From positions 3,541,001 to 3,605,000 of the forward strand of contig JAHCIA010000001.1 of the NCBI GenBank assembly GCA_026129465.1: 64,000 nt of DNA, given 5' to 3'. The position numbers and the translations under genes are program-made. Shown here one piece after another: positions 1 to 9,561 of the stretch (its first letter is position 1; the number at the start of each line of letters is the position of its first letter). The notes under the pieces were generated by a model. It ran no database searches and was not told the DNA's origin. It worked only from the letters and a program-made list of their open reading frames with translations. This DNA comes from Flavobacteriales bacterium (GTDB lineage Bacteria; Bacteroidota; Bacteroidia; Flavobacteriales_F; PHOS-HE28).

Positions 1-1
1 T

Positions 2-1147
2 TGGACAGGCGATTGCCAATGCGTCGGTCTGCCGCTGGACTGCCTGAACGTGCCGGGGGGATCGGCCTTGCCGGGCACCTCCTGTGATGATGGCGATCCC
101 ACCACCGGCTCGGACACCTGGACGAGCGATTGCCAATGCATTGGTCTGCCGCTGGACTGTCTCAACATACCCGGGGGCTCGGCCTTGCCGGGAATGCCCT
201 GCGATGATGGCGACCCCACCACGGGTGCGGATATCTGGACGAGTGACTGCCAATGCATCGGCCTTCCGCTCGATTGTTCGGGCGTGCCAGGAGGCACCTC
301 GTTGCCCGGTACATCGTGCGACGATGGCGACCCCACCACGGGGCTCGACACTTGGAACAATAGCTGCCAGTGCGTGGGGCTCTTGATCGATTGTCTGGGC
401 GTGCCCGGTGGATCGGCTCTGCCCGGCGCACCCTGCGACGATGGAAACGCGAATACCGGCAACGATGTCTGGACCGATGCCTGCGATTGTGCCGGGCAGG
501 CCTACGACTGCCTTGGTGTGGCCGGTGGCGCGGCCCTGCCTGGAACACCTTGCGATGACGGGAACCCTGCCACCTTCTTCGATACCTGGACGACCAGCTG
601 TTTCTGCCAGGGTTGGCCGGTGGATTGCGCCGGCGTGATCAATGGTTCGGCCTTCATCGATGTATGCGGCCAATGCGTGGGGGGAAGCACCGGCCAGCTT
701 CCCGCACCGGACAACGACTTCGACGGACTACCGGATTGCCTGGACAACTGCCCGGAGGCCTACAACCCCGACCAAGCGGACTTTGATGGCGATGGCGTGG
801 GCGACCCCTGCGACAACTGTCCCTGGGTCTTCAATCCCGATCAGTTGGACAGCAATGGCGACGGGGTAGGCGATGCCTGCCAGGGTGGTGGCATCGGCAT
901 GGAGGAATGGTCCGGTCTGCCGCTGCTGCAGGTCTTCCCCAATCCTACGTCCGGCACCTTGCATCTGGGCGCCTGGGGCTCCATGGCCGCCGAGGTGTTC
1001 GTGCTGGATGTCTCCGGCGCTTTGGTGAAGCGCATGATCGCCGCCCCGGTGATCGACCTGTCCTCCCTGGCGCAGGGCACCTATCAATTGGTGCTGGTGG
1101 ACCCCGCTGGTGATCCGCTGGGCAGGGCCCGAGTGGTGCGCCTGTGA
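2..1147 (+). CDS. T9SS cargo, Cys-rich repeat protein (5' end outside window)
   Basis: The frame is open at the left edge, so the N-terminus and any catalytic or lectin domain lie outside the window. What remains is about five full copies and one partial copy of a ~39-residue module (DC-x-GVPGG...PG..CDDG-P-T..D.W...C.C.G, four Cys each). Then come a [11 protein letters not shown] linker and two thrombospondin type-3-like Asp-rich calcium loops ([27 protein letters not shown]). The last ~70 residues are a type A T9SS sorting domain ([16 protein letters not shown]... [11 protein letters not shown]). Exported to the cell surface or medium through the T9SS is the inferred fate. The module set is the same as in the next gene, suggesting tandem paralogues. 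The function of the missing part cannot be inferred. Confidence 0.85.
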   Translation, partial: WTGDCQCVGLPLDCLNVPGGSALPGTSCDDGDPTTGSDTWTSDCQCIGLPLDCLNIPGGSALPGMPCDDGDPTTGADIWTSDCQCIGLPLDCSGVPGGTSLPGTSCDDGDPTTGLDTWNNSCQCVGLLIDCLGVPGGSALPGAPCDDGNANTGNDVWTDACDCAGQAYDCLGVAGGAALPGTPCDDGNPATFFDTWTTSCFCQGWPVDCAGVINGSAFIDVCGQCVGGSTGQLPAPDNDFDGLPDCLDNCPEAYNPDQADFDGDGVGDPCDNCPWVFNPDQLDSNGDGVGDACQGGGIGMEEWSGLPLLQVFPNPTSGTLHLGAWGSMAAEVFVLDVSGALVKRMIAAPVIDLSSLAQGTYQLVLVDPAGDPLGRARVVRL

Positions 1148-1391
1148 GCACTTCGCCCTGTGCTTTTTTCGTCGAGTGATCATCCTGAGAGGTCGTCCAC
1201 GGCCCGGTGTTCATCGCCACCATCCCCGGATCACGCCAATTGCCTTGTAACCATGGCCGGTCCATGGGGGTAAGAACCCGCTGTTCATCAACCTGAACAG
1301 CATGGTGATAGCGGAACGTGGGCCACAGGGAGGGATCTGGAAGCGTGGATGGCAAGGCGGTCCACCGGTGTTCGGGCGGACCATTCACGCA

Positions 1392-4300
1392 ATGGTCCAC
1401 CCCCTGATCTTGGTCATCCTCATCGCCCTTGCACCTGCAACGGCCCAAGCCCAGACCCTTGCGGAAGGTGCCGCCGTGAAGGTGCATGCCACCGTACAGA
1501 CCCAGCCGCCGCGCATCACCCTGCAATGGGTGCAACATCCAGGATCGACCGGATTCACCATCTACCGCAAGCTCAAGTCGGCCGCGTCATGGGGTTCGGC
1601 CATCGCCACTTTGGCGGGAAACGCCACGCAATACGCCGATGACAACGTGCAGTTAGGGGTTTCCTACGAGTACCGCGTGCACCGCACCGGGAATGGCAAC
1701 GCCAATGGCTATGTCAACAGTGGCATCCAGGTGCCGCCCATGGAGTACAAGGGCAAGATCATCCTGCTGGTGGACAACACCCTTTCCACGCCACTCGCCC
1801 CGGAACTCGAGCAGCTTCGGCAGGACCTGCGCGCCGACGGCTGGACGGTAATCCGTGAGGATGTCGCGCCCACCGCCGCGGTGCCCAGCGTGCGCAACAT
1901 CATCATAGGCCACTACAACAGCGATCCCACGCACGTGAAGGCCGTTTATATCGTGGGCCATGTGCCGGTGCCATACAGCGGGGACATCAACCCCGACGGC
2001 CACGGCGAGCACCGCGGGGCCTGGCCTTGCGATGGTTACTACGGGGAACTGGACGGTACCTGGACCGACAACGGCAACTACCAGAACAACGCGCCCAACC
2101 CCAAGAACAACAACGTGCCCGGTGACGGCAAGTTCGACCAGAGCAATTTCCCCGGTGCGGTGGAGCTGCAGGTGGGCAGGGTGGACCTGTATGACATGCC
2201 GGCCTTCACGCAGGGCGAGGTGCAATTGATGCGCAACTACCTGAACAGGGCACATGCCTTCAAGCACCGCGCCTTCATTCCGCAGACGCGGGCCATGATC
2301 TTCGACAATCTCCAGTGGGTCAGCCACCCCCTGGCCGCCAGCGGATGGCGCAACATTCCAGCATTGGTGGGTCCCTCGGAGATCACCGCGGCACAACCCT
2401 ACGGCCCGCCATTCTGGGCGCTCACCATGGACCAGAGCTACCTATGGACCTACACCTGTGGGGGAGGTTCCTACATCTGGGAGGGTGGGGTGATCAACTA
2501 CAACATGGCCGGCAACATCGGCAGCACGCACGAGTACGCGACGTTCAGCAGCGTGGGAGGCGTGTTCAACATGTCACTGGGCAGCTATTTCGGCGATTGG
2601 GACAACCGCAACAACTTCCTGAAGGCCCCGCTGGCCCTTGGCGAAGCGCTCACCAACTGCTGGTCGGGCATGCCGCCCTGGTTCTACCACCACATGGGCC
2701 TGGGCGAGAACATCGGGTACAGCACCTGGGCCACCATGAACAACAGCGGGCTGTACCTCCCCGCCAACGACGGCTGGCAGGGCAGTATCGGCCGTACACA
2801 TCTCGCACTCATGGGCGATCCTTCGCTGCGCATGACCATGGTGGCGCCACCGACGAACCTCAGCGTCACCAATAGCTCGGGTTTCGCCAATTTCAACTGG
2901 ACACCTTCCACGGAGACAGTGCTGGGGTACTACCTCTATGACATCAACCCCACCACGGGCGTCGTCACCCGGCTGGTGGACGAGCTGATCAACGGCGGCA
3001 CCTACCTCAATCCGGCCATTCCCTTCATCGCGGGCCGCGAATACATGGTGCGAGCGGTGAAGTTGGAGACGAGCCCAAGCGGCAGCTATTTCAACCTCTC
3101 GCTGGGTGCCATGGCCATTGCCGCAGGAAGTCCATCGAACGATTGCCTGGGTGTGCCAGGTGGCAACGCGGTGCCGGGATCGCCCTGCAACGACAACAAC
3201 CCGAACACGGGCAACGATACCTGGAACGCGAACTGCCAATGCGTGGGCCAACCGCTGGATTGCCTGGGCGTGCCCGGTGGCAATGCGGTGCCGGGATCGC
3301 CGTGCAACGACAACAACCCGAACACGGGCAACGATACCTGGAATGCGAACTGCCAGTGCGTGGGTCAGCCGCTGGATTGCCTGGGCGTGCCCGGTGGCAA
3401 TGCGGTGCCGGGATCGCCGTGCAACGACAACAACCCGAACACGATCAACGACACGTGGACGGCGAACTGTGAGTGCGTTGGAACGCTTCTTCCTGCCGAC
3501 TGTCTTGGCGTGCCGGGTGGCAGTGCGGTGCCGGGATCAGCTTGCAACGACAACAACCCGAACACGGGCAACGATACCTGGAACGCGAACTGCCAGTGCG
3601 TAGGCCAACCGCTGGATTGCCTGGGCGTGCCCGGTGGCAATGCGGTGCCGGGATCAGCTTGCAACGACAACAACCCGAACACGATCAACGACACGTGGAC
3701 GGCGAACTGTGAGTGCGTTGGAACGCTTCTTCCCGCGGACTGCCTTGGCGTGCCGGGTGGCAGTGCGGTACCCGGTTCACCCTGCAACGACAACAACCCG
3801 AACACGGGCAACGATACCTGGAACGCGAACTGCCAGTGCGTAGGCCAACCGCTGGATTGCCTGGGCGTGCCCGGCGGCAGCGCGGTGCCGGGATCGCCGT
3901 GCAACGACAACAACCCGAACACGGGCAACGATACCTGGAACGCGAACTGCCAGTGCGTGGGCCAACCGCTGGATTGCCTGGGCGTGCCCGGTGGCAATGC
4001 GGTGCCGGGATCAGCTTGCAACGACAACAACCCGAACACGGGCAACGATACCTGGAACGCGAACTGCCAGTGCTTGGGTCAGCCGCTGGATTGCCTGGGC
4101 GTGCCCGGTGGCAACGCGGTGCCGGGATCGCCGTGCAACGACAATAACCCGAACACGGGCAACGATACCTGGAACGCGAACTGCCAATGTGTGGGTCAGC
4201 CCCTGGACTGCCTGGGCGTGCCCGGCGGCAGCGCGGCGCCAGGATCAGCTTGCAATGACAACAACCCGAACACGATCAACGACACGTGGACGGCGAACTG

Positions 4301-5213
4301 TGAGTGCGTTGGAACGTTGCTTCCTGCGGACTGCTTGGGCGTGCCCGGAGGCAATGCGGTGCCGGGATCGCCGTGCAACGACAACAACCCGAACACGATC
4401 AACGACACGTGGACGGCGAACTGCGAGTGTGTTGGAACGCTTCTTCCTGCGGACTGTCTTGGCGTGCCGGGTGGCAGTGCAGTGCCGGGGTCAGCTTGCA
4501 ACGACAACAACCCGAACACGGGCAACGATACCTGGAACGCGAACTGCCAATGTGTGGGTCAGCCGCTGGACTGCTTGGGCGTGCCCGGTGGCAATGCGGT
4601 GCCGGGGTCGCCGTGCAACGACAACAACCCGAACACGATCAACGACACGTGGACGGCGAACTGCCAATGCCTGGGCATCCCCGTCAACATGGATTGCGCC
4701 GGCATCGTGGCTGGAAATGCCTTCGTGGATGATTGTGGGAACTGCGCGGGAGGGAACACCGGCATCATCCCGAACCCGGATGCGGATGGGGACGGGATCC
4801 TCGATTGCGATGACATCTGTCCGGGTGCCTTCGACCCTGAGCAGGGCGACTTCGACGGCGATGGCATCGGCGATGCCTGCGACAATTGTCCCTGGGTGTA
4901 CAACCCGGATCAAGCGGACAGCAGTGGCAATGGGCTCGGCGATGCCTGTGAGCAGATCACCGGTCTCTTGGAGCCAGGCGCTGATGCCGGCCTAGTGCTC
5001 CATCCGAACCCCGCCGTGGACCATGTGTTCGTACGATGCGCCATCCCAGGGGCACGCTACATGCGGATGCATGACGCCGTGGGCAACGTGATCGCCGAAA
5101 CGGGGCTGTCCACCCGCCACGATGTGGGCCACCTGGCCATGGGCGTCTACTTGCTCACCGTGCTGGATGCCGATGGACGTCCGCTGGCGCAGGCGCGGTT
5201 CGTGAAACAGTGA
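1392..5213 (+). CDS. Secreted gingipain (C25)-like protein with 13 Cys-rich repeats, T9SS type A
   Basis: Start chosen at the ATG opening a signal peptide (MVHPLILVILIALAPATAQA); an upstream in-frame ATG at 1302 adds 30 residues without signal character. Order: signal peptide; fibronectin III-like domain (~45-125); a ~370-residue region resembling C25/gingipain folds (VYIVGH, a TYTCGGGSY segment, LALMGDPSLRM near its end); a second FN3-like domain; 13 Cys-rich repeats (residues ~584-1100); two thrombospondin-3-like Ca loops; type A sorting domain (LVLHPNPAVDHVFVR, ending ARFVKQ). Peptidase assignment rests on pattern memory and the GDPSLR hallmark. The catalytic Cys/His pair is not certain, so it could be a non-catalytic caspase-fold adhesin. 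It shares its repeat, Ca-loop and sorting modules with the gene upstream. Confidence 0.8.
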   Translation: MVHPLILVILIALAPATAQAQTLAEGAAVKVHATVQTQPPRITLQWVQHPGSTGFTIYRKLKSAASWGSAIATLAGNATQYADDNVQLGVSYEYRVHRTGNGNANGYVNSGIQVPPMEYKGKIILLVDNTLSTPLAPELEQLRQDLRADGWTVIREDVAPTAAVPSVRNIIIGHYNSDPTHVKAVYIVGHVPVPYSGDINPDGHGEHRGAWPCDGYYGELDGTWTDNGNYQNNAPNPKNNNVPGDGKFDQSNFPGAVELQVGRVDLYDMPAFTQGEVQLMRNYLNRAHAFKHRAFIPQTRAMIFDNLQWVSHPLAASGWRNIPALVGPSEITAAQPYGPPFWALTMDQSYLWTYTCGGGSYIWEGGVINYNMAGNIGSTHEYATFSSVGGVFNMSLGSYFGDWDNRNNFLKAPLALGEALTNCWSGMPPWFYHHMGLGENIGYSTWATMNNSGLYLPANDGWQGSIGRTHLALMGDPSLRMTMVAPPTNLSVTNSSGFANFNWTPSTETVLGYYLYDINPTTGVVTRLVDELINGGTYLNPAIPFIAGREYMVRAVKLETSPSGSYFNLSLGAMAIAAGSPSNDCLGVPGGNAVPGSPCNDNNPNTGNDTWNANCQCVGQPLDCLGVPGGNAVPGSPCNDNNPNTGNDTWNANCQCVGQPLDCLGVPGGNAVPGSPCNDNNPNTINDTWTANCECVGTLLPADCLGVPGGSAVPGSACNDNNPNTGNDTWNANCQCVGQPLDCLGVPGGNAVPGSACNDNNPNTINDTWTANCECVGTLLPADCLGVPGGSAVPGSPCNDNNPNTGNDTWNANCQCVGQPLDCLGVPGGSAVPGSPCNDNNPNTGNDTWNANCQCVGQPLDCLGVPGGNAVPGSACNDNNPNTGNDTWNANCQCLGQPLDCLGVPGGNAVPGSPCNDNNPNTGNDTWNANCQCVGQPLDCLGVPGGSAAPGSACNDNNPNTINDTWTANCECVGTLLPADCLGVPGGNAVPGSPCNDNNPNTINDTWTANCECVGTLLPADCLGVPGGSAVPGSACNDNNPNTGNDTWNANCQCVGQPLDCLGVPGGNAVPGSPCNDNNPNTINDTWTANCQCLGIPVNMDCAGIVAGNAFVDDCGNCAGGNTGIIPNPDADGDGILDCDDICPGAFDPEQGDFDGDGIGDACDNCPWVYNPDQADSSGNGLGDACEQITGLLEPGADAGLVLHPNPAVDHVFVRCAIPGARYMRMHDAVGNVIAETGLSTRHDVGHLAMGVYLLTVLDADGRPLAQARFVKQ
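3141..4691 (+). repeat. 13 tandem Cys-rich coding repeats, 117- and 123-bp variants
   Basis: Thirteen head-to-tail units inside the gingipain-like gene: eight of 39 codons and five of 41 codons (8x117 + 5x123 = 1551 bp, exactly the span). Unit core is DCLGVPGG-[NS]-AVPGS-[PA]-CNDNNPNT. The 39-codon type continues GNDTWNANCQCVGQPL and the 41-codon type INDTWTANCECVGTLLPA. Long types occupy positions 3, 5, 10, 11 and 13. Identity is nearly complete at the DNA level, implying recent expansion or gene conversion. Confidence 0.95.
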
Positions 5214-5245
5214 CGGCCCCGGGTCCCGATCTCCGGATCGTCACT
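5209..5245. terminator. Possible hairpin between convergent genes
   Basis: A 7-bp inverted repeat AGTGACG / CGTCACT brackets a GC-rich loop in the 27-bp gap between two convergent T9SS genes, overlapping both stop codons. There is no T-tract, so the terminator role is a guess. Confidence 0.3.
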
Positions 5246-8200
5246 TCAGAAGGGTCACCGTGCCCATCATGTCGCGCTGGATCCGGCTGTACCCATCGCT
5301 CACGATCAGGTGCCACACGTAGACACCCTGCGGCAGGATCTCGCCTTCGTTGCGATACCCGCCATTCCAACCCACCGTGTGTTCGCGCGTCTCGAACACG
5401 ATGTGGCCCCAACGATCATAGATGATCAGGTCGTACCGTTCGGGATCGATGCCGAGCACCGAGGGGATGAACACATCGTTCAAACCATCCCCGTCGGGTG
5501 TGAACGCGTTGGGCACGTACGGTGTGAGTTCATCTTCCACCACGACCTCCACGCAGAATACATTGGTACAGCCGAGTGCGCTCGTGGCGGTCAGGCAGAT
5601 CTCGTACGTGCCTGCGAGCGCAGGTGCGATGGTCAACGCGAAGGAGGCTCCTCCGGTCAAGGGCTGACCGTCCAAGGTCCAGGTGTATTCCACGCCGGGG
5701 GTCGGGCCATGCGTCACACTCACCGTGGGATCCTCGGTGCTCACGCGCAAAGGGGTCACACTGAACAATGCCGGAGGGCCTGAGGAGACCACGACCGCAT
5801 CGGCGATGGTGACAGTTCCGGTGCAACCGTGCGCGTCGGTCACTTGAAGCGTGACATCATATTCGCCTGCGTACCCATAGACATGTGACGTGCTGGGGAC
5901 GGAAGCATTGCTGAAGCCATTGCCAAAACTCCACAATGCCGATTGGAGTGGTCCAGGGGTGGTGTTGATGAATTGTACCGTGAGGGGCGCGCAACCGCTG
6001 GAAGGTGCCGCGATGAACGAAGGCACAGGCACAGGCCAAAGGCCTACGGCCACCGTGGCCGTGGAAATGTTGCCTGCGCATGCTCCGGTGCCGTTCACCG
6101 TGTACACATATGCCCCAGGGGTGTCCGCAGTGGGGTCGAAGGCTCCGGAGCTTGGGCCATTGGGTCCTGTCCAGGAACCGCCGGGTTGTGCTCCTGCGCC
6201 GAGACCATTGTTCAGCGCGGTGGCGACGCCATTGGCGCAAATGGTGATGGCGCCATCAGGACCGGCGTTCGGCAGGCTGGCAATGGTCAGGGCCACCACG
6301 GCTTGGGCGGAAGGGCAGGGGGGCGTACCGGTCACGGTATAGGTGTAGTTGCCACCGATGGCCGTGGCCGGATCGACCGAGGTCACCACCTGGCCCAGGG
6401 GATCGGTCCATGTTCCGCCGGGATCCGGTGTGCCGCCCAACCAGCCGGAGGGGTCCGTTACCGGCGCATTCTCGCAAAGCGACAACTGGCCACCGATACC
6501 CGCCTGGGGCGGTTGCACGATGTTGATCGTCAATACGGCACTTGCGGAAAGGCAAGGTGGTACGGCGGGGATGGTATAGGTGTAAGAACCACTTGCGGCT
6601 AAACCAGGATCCAAGGTGCCCGGTACTTGAGCACCCCCTGGGCCGGTCCATGTGCCGCCGGGATCCGGGCTTCCACCTAACAGCGAGGTGAGTCCCACGG
6701 GCGCACCGGAACTGCATAAGGATGCGCTGGCGTTGCTGCCCGCGTTGGGTTGTGCGGTCTCGTTCACGGTCACTGTGGCGGTGGCATTGACGCAGGGCGG
6801 TGGCGCGGTCACCGTGTAGGTGTAGATGCCGGGCGCATGGATGGCGGGATCATAAGTGCCGCCGAAGGCACCGCCACCAGGGGCTGTCCATGTGCCGCCC
6901 GGCGCGGGGTTGCCACCGAGTTGTCCGAAGAGATTGGCCGGTGCGGAACTCTCACACAGCGTGATCGCGCCGGGAGAACCGGCACTGGGCTGCGGCACGA
7001 TGGTCAAGGTCAAGGTGGCCTGCGCGCTCACGCAGGGTGGCGCGGCGCTGACCGTGTAGGTGTAGTTGCCGGAAGCGGCCGTCGCGGGATCGAGTGTGCC
7101 GGGCACCTGCCCACCCCCGGGGCCGGTCCACGTGCCACCGGGATCCGGGCTTCCACCCAACAGCGAGGTGAGTCCCACGGGCGCACCGGAACTGCAAAAG
7201 GATGCGCTGGCGTTGCTGCCCGGGTTGGGTTGCGCGGTCTCGGTCACGGTCACCGTGGCGGTGGCATTGACGCAGGGCGGTGGCGCGGTCACCGTGTAGG
7301 TGTAGATGCCGGGCGCATGGATGGCAGGATCATAAGTGCCGCCGAAGGCACCACCACCAGGGGCTGTCCATGTGCCGCCTGGCGCGGGGTTGCCACCGAG
7401 TTGTCCGAAGAGGTTGGCCGGTGGGGAACTCTCACACAGCGTGATCGCGCCGGGAGAACCGGCACTGGGCTGCGGCACGATGGTCAAGGTCAAGGTGGCC
7501 TGCGCGCTCACGCAGGGTGGCGCGGCGCTGACCGTGTAGGTGTAGTTGCCGGAAGCGGCCGTCGCGGGATCGAGTGTGCCGGGCACCTGCCCACCCCCGG
7601 GGCCGGTCCACGTGCCACCGGGATCCGGGCTTCCACCCAACAGCGAGGTGAGTCCCACGGGCGCACCGGAACTGCATAAGGATGCGCTGGCGTTGCTGCC
7701 CGCGTTGGGTTGTGCGGTCTCGTTCACGGTCACTGTGGCGGTGGCATTGACGCAGGGCGGTGGCGCGGTCACCGTGTAGGTGTAGATGCCGGGCGCATGG
7801 ATGGCAGGATCATAAGTGCCGCCGAAGGCACCACCACCAGGGGCTGTCCATGTGCCGCCCGGCGCGGGGTTGCCACCGAGTTGTCCGAACAAGTTCGTGG
7901 GTGCCGAGGTCTCACACAAGGTGATCGCGCCCGGCGTGCCCGCACTGGGCTGAGGCACGATGGTCAAGGTCAAGGTGGCCTGCGCGCTCACGCAGGGTGG
8001 CGCGGCGCTGACCGTGTAGGTGTAGTTGCCGGAAGCGGCCGTCGCGGGATCGAGCGTACCGGGCACCTGCCCACCACCAGGGCCGGTCCACGTGCCACCG
8101 GGATCCGGGCTTCCACCCAACAGCGAGGTGAGTACCACAGCCGCGCTGGAACTGCACAAGGAAGCAGTGGCATCCAGGCCAGCGTCAGGCTGCGCATTCT

Positions 8201-9512
8201 CGGTCACCGTCACCGCGGCGGTGGCATCCGGGCATGGTGCCACGCCAGTCACCGTGTAGGTGTATACACCCGACGTATGGGTCGCTGGATCGTAGGTGCC
8301 GCCGAAGGCACCGCCACCTGGGGCCGTCCAACTGCCACCGGGCATCGGGTTGCCGCCGAGATAGGTCGCCAGATCCGCTGGAGAGCCCGTGCTGCAGAAG
8401 GAGACGCTTCCATTCGTGCCGGCATTCGGCGCGGGGTTCACCGCAACGTTCACAGTGGCTGAGACCGCTGTGCAGGGGGGAGGTGCGTTCACCGTATAGG
8501 TGTAAACCCCCTGCGCATCAGTGGCGGGGTTGAAATTGCCACCGAACGGTTGTCCACCCGGACCTGTCCACGACCCCCCGGGGGTGGGCGATCCACCGAG
8601 CTGGCCGAGGAGGGCGATGACCGGATCGGAAGAACAGACCGTGACCGAACCATTCGTGCCCGCGCTGGGCTGTTGTGTCACCGACACATTGATCACGGCT
8701 TGCACGGTGCAGGCGGGTGACGCGTTGGTGACGGTGTAGGTATATGCCCCGGCCGGATCGGTGGCGGGATCGAAGGTGCCCGGGTGTGGCACGCCCCCGG
8801 GTCCCGTCCAAATACCACCTGGTGTGGGTGCGCCGCCGAGGACGCCGAAGAGACCAACAGGCGCTGCGGTGGAACACAAAGCGAGTGGGCCACCTGTGCC
8901 GGCGTTCACCGGGCAGGCGGCGATGGTGGCCGCCAGCACGGGGATGGGATCGTTGCCACAGGCCGCGCTGCCCCATGATCCGGTCTCACTGTCGCCGAAG
9001 GTGTTCACCGTCACGTTCGCATTGATGCCGTTCACACAGGCCGGCCCGCTCACCGTGGTGATGGTCCAGCAGAACTGCCAGTTCACAGCGCCGGTGCAGA
9101 AATCCCCGAAGTTGTTGCCAGGGTTGGCGTCCGCCGGGATGTTGTAGTTGTAGAAAAAGCCCGGACCCTGCGGGCCGATGTTGGTTCCTGCCGTGCCCTG
9201 TACGCTGTTGTACCAACCCCAGGTGCCGGTGCCGGAGCAGGAGGGGGGCGGTGGTCCGGGCACAAGTGTGCTCATGTCCCAACCGGGTCCGAAATTGGCC
9301 ACGATACCGTGGAACCAGTTGGAGTTCGTGGAGTTCCAAAAGGTGACCGTGAAACAGAAGGTCACCGTTTCCCCACAACCATAAGTGCCGCCATTGGCCG
9401 GTGGCGATGCCGTGAAGACCCATCCCTGCATGCAGGGTTGTGCGGCCACCGGGGCCAGAAGAAGACCCAGATGCCAGGTGAACAGGAATTTCAGCGTGCG
9501 GGGTGTCACCAT
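5241..9512 (-). CDS. Giant Ig-like-repeat surface protein, T9SS type B (gliding-motility-associated C-terminal domain)
   Basis: Start placed at the ATG giving MVTPRTLKFLF...LLLAPVAAQ, a signal peptide; 1423 residues. Residues ~30-200 form an unrecognised N-terminal domain. Residues ~203-1163 contain 12 consecutive ~80-residue modules (AG..G...LC....[13 protein letters not shown]...DPA...G-YTYTV...PPC). A PKD domain follows (~1165-1255, FGNG..., HVYGYAGEYDVTLQV), then an Ig-like domain. The last ~90 residues are a T9SS type B / gliding-motility-associated C-terminal domain (YVPNAFTPDGDGLNDVFIP, YDRWGHIVFE, PQGVYVWHLIV). Likely a long surface stalk or adhesin. It converges with the gingipain-like gene. 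No enzymatic domain is seen. Confidence 0.88.
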   Translation of the reverse strand: MVTPRTLKFLFTWHLGLLLAPVAAQPCMQGWVFTASPPANGGTYGCGETVTFCFTVTFWNSTNSNWFHGIVANFGPGWDMSTLVPGPPPPSCSGTGTWGWYNSVQGTAGTNIGPQGPGFFYNYNIPADANPGNNFGDFCTGAVNWQFCWTITTVSGPACVNGINANVTVNTFGDSETGSWGSAACGNDPIPVLAATIAACPVNAGTGGPLALCSTAAPVGLFGVLGGAPTPGGIWTGPGGVPHPGTFDPATDPAGAYTYTVTNASPACTVQAVINVSVTQQPSAGTNGSVTVCSSDPVIALLGQLGGSPTPGGSWTGPGGQPFGGNFNPATDAQGVYTYTVNAPPPCTAVSATVNVAVNPAPNAGTNGSVSFCSTGSPADLATYLGGNPMPGGSWTAPGGGAFGGTYDPATHTSGVYTYTVTGVAPCPDATAAVTVTENAQPDAGLDATASLCSSSAAVVLTSLLGGSPDPGGTWTGPGGGQVPGTLDPATAASGNYTYTVSAAPPCVSAQATLTLTIVPQPSAGTPGAITLCETSAPTNLFGQLGGNPAPGGTWTAPGGGAFGGTYDPAIHAPGIYTYTVTAPPPCVNATATVTVNETAQPNAGSNASASLCSSGAPVGLTSLLGGSPDPGGTWTGPGGGQVPGTLDPATAASGNYTYTVSAAPPCVSAQATLTLTIVPQPSAGSPGAITLCESSPPANLFGQLGGNPAPGGTWTAPGGGAFGGTYDPAIHAPGIYTYTVTAPPPCVNATATVTVTETAQPNPGSNASASFCSSGAPVGLTSLLGGSPDPGGTWTGPGGGQVPGTLDPATAASGNYTYTVSAAPPCVSAQATLTLTIVPQPSAGSPGAITLCESSAPANLFGQLGGNPAPGGTWTAPGGGAFGGTYDPAIHAPGIYTYTVTAPPPCVNATATVTVNETAQPNAGSNASASLCSSGAPVGLTSLLGGSPDPGGTWTGPGGAQVPGTLDPGLAASGSYTYTIPAVPPCLSASAVLTINIVQPPQAGIGGQLSLCENAPVTDPSGWLGGTPDPGGTWTDPLGQVVTSVDPATAIGGNYTYTVTGTPPCPSAQAVVALTIASLPNAGPDGAITICANGVATALNNGLGAGAQPGGSWTGPNGPSSGAFDPTADTPGAYVYTVNGTGACAGNISTATVAVGLWPVPVPSFIAAPSSGCAPLTVQFINTTPGPLQSALWSFGNGFSNASVPSTSHVYGYAGEYDVTLQVTDAHGCTGTVTIADAVVVSSGPPALFSVTPLRVSTEDPTVSVTHGPTPGVEYTWTLDGQPLTGGASFALTIAPALAGTYEICLTATSALGCTNVFCVEVVVEDELTPYVPNAFTPDGDGLNDVFIPSVLGIDPERYDLIIYDRWGHIVFETREHTVGWNGGYRNEGEILPQGVYVWHLIVSDGYSRIQRDMMGTVTLLK
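6600..8160 (-). repeat. 480-bp super-repeat (two Ig-like modules per unit)
   Basis: Inside the giant Ig-repeat gene, stretches recur with a 480-bp period and almost no base changes. For example, the sequence around 6856-7059 recurs at 7336-7539, and the 6750 region recurs at 7230 and 7710. Each period encodes an A/B pair of modules (a QVPGTLDPATAASG type and a GGAFGGTYDPAIHAPG type). Flanking modules are much more diverged, so expansion was by pairs and recent. Confidence 0.9.
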
Positions 9513-9561
9513 GTGGTGTGCTTCGGAGTGGATGACCGATCCGCGGTTCCCTTGGTTGTCT

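Noticed and set aside
3141..4691. Possible CRISPR array because of regular ~117-bp spacing
   Set aside because: The whole unit is repeated with no unique spacers, it lies in frame within a coding gene, and no cas genes are present.
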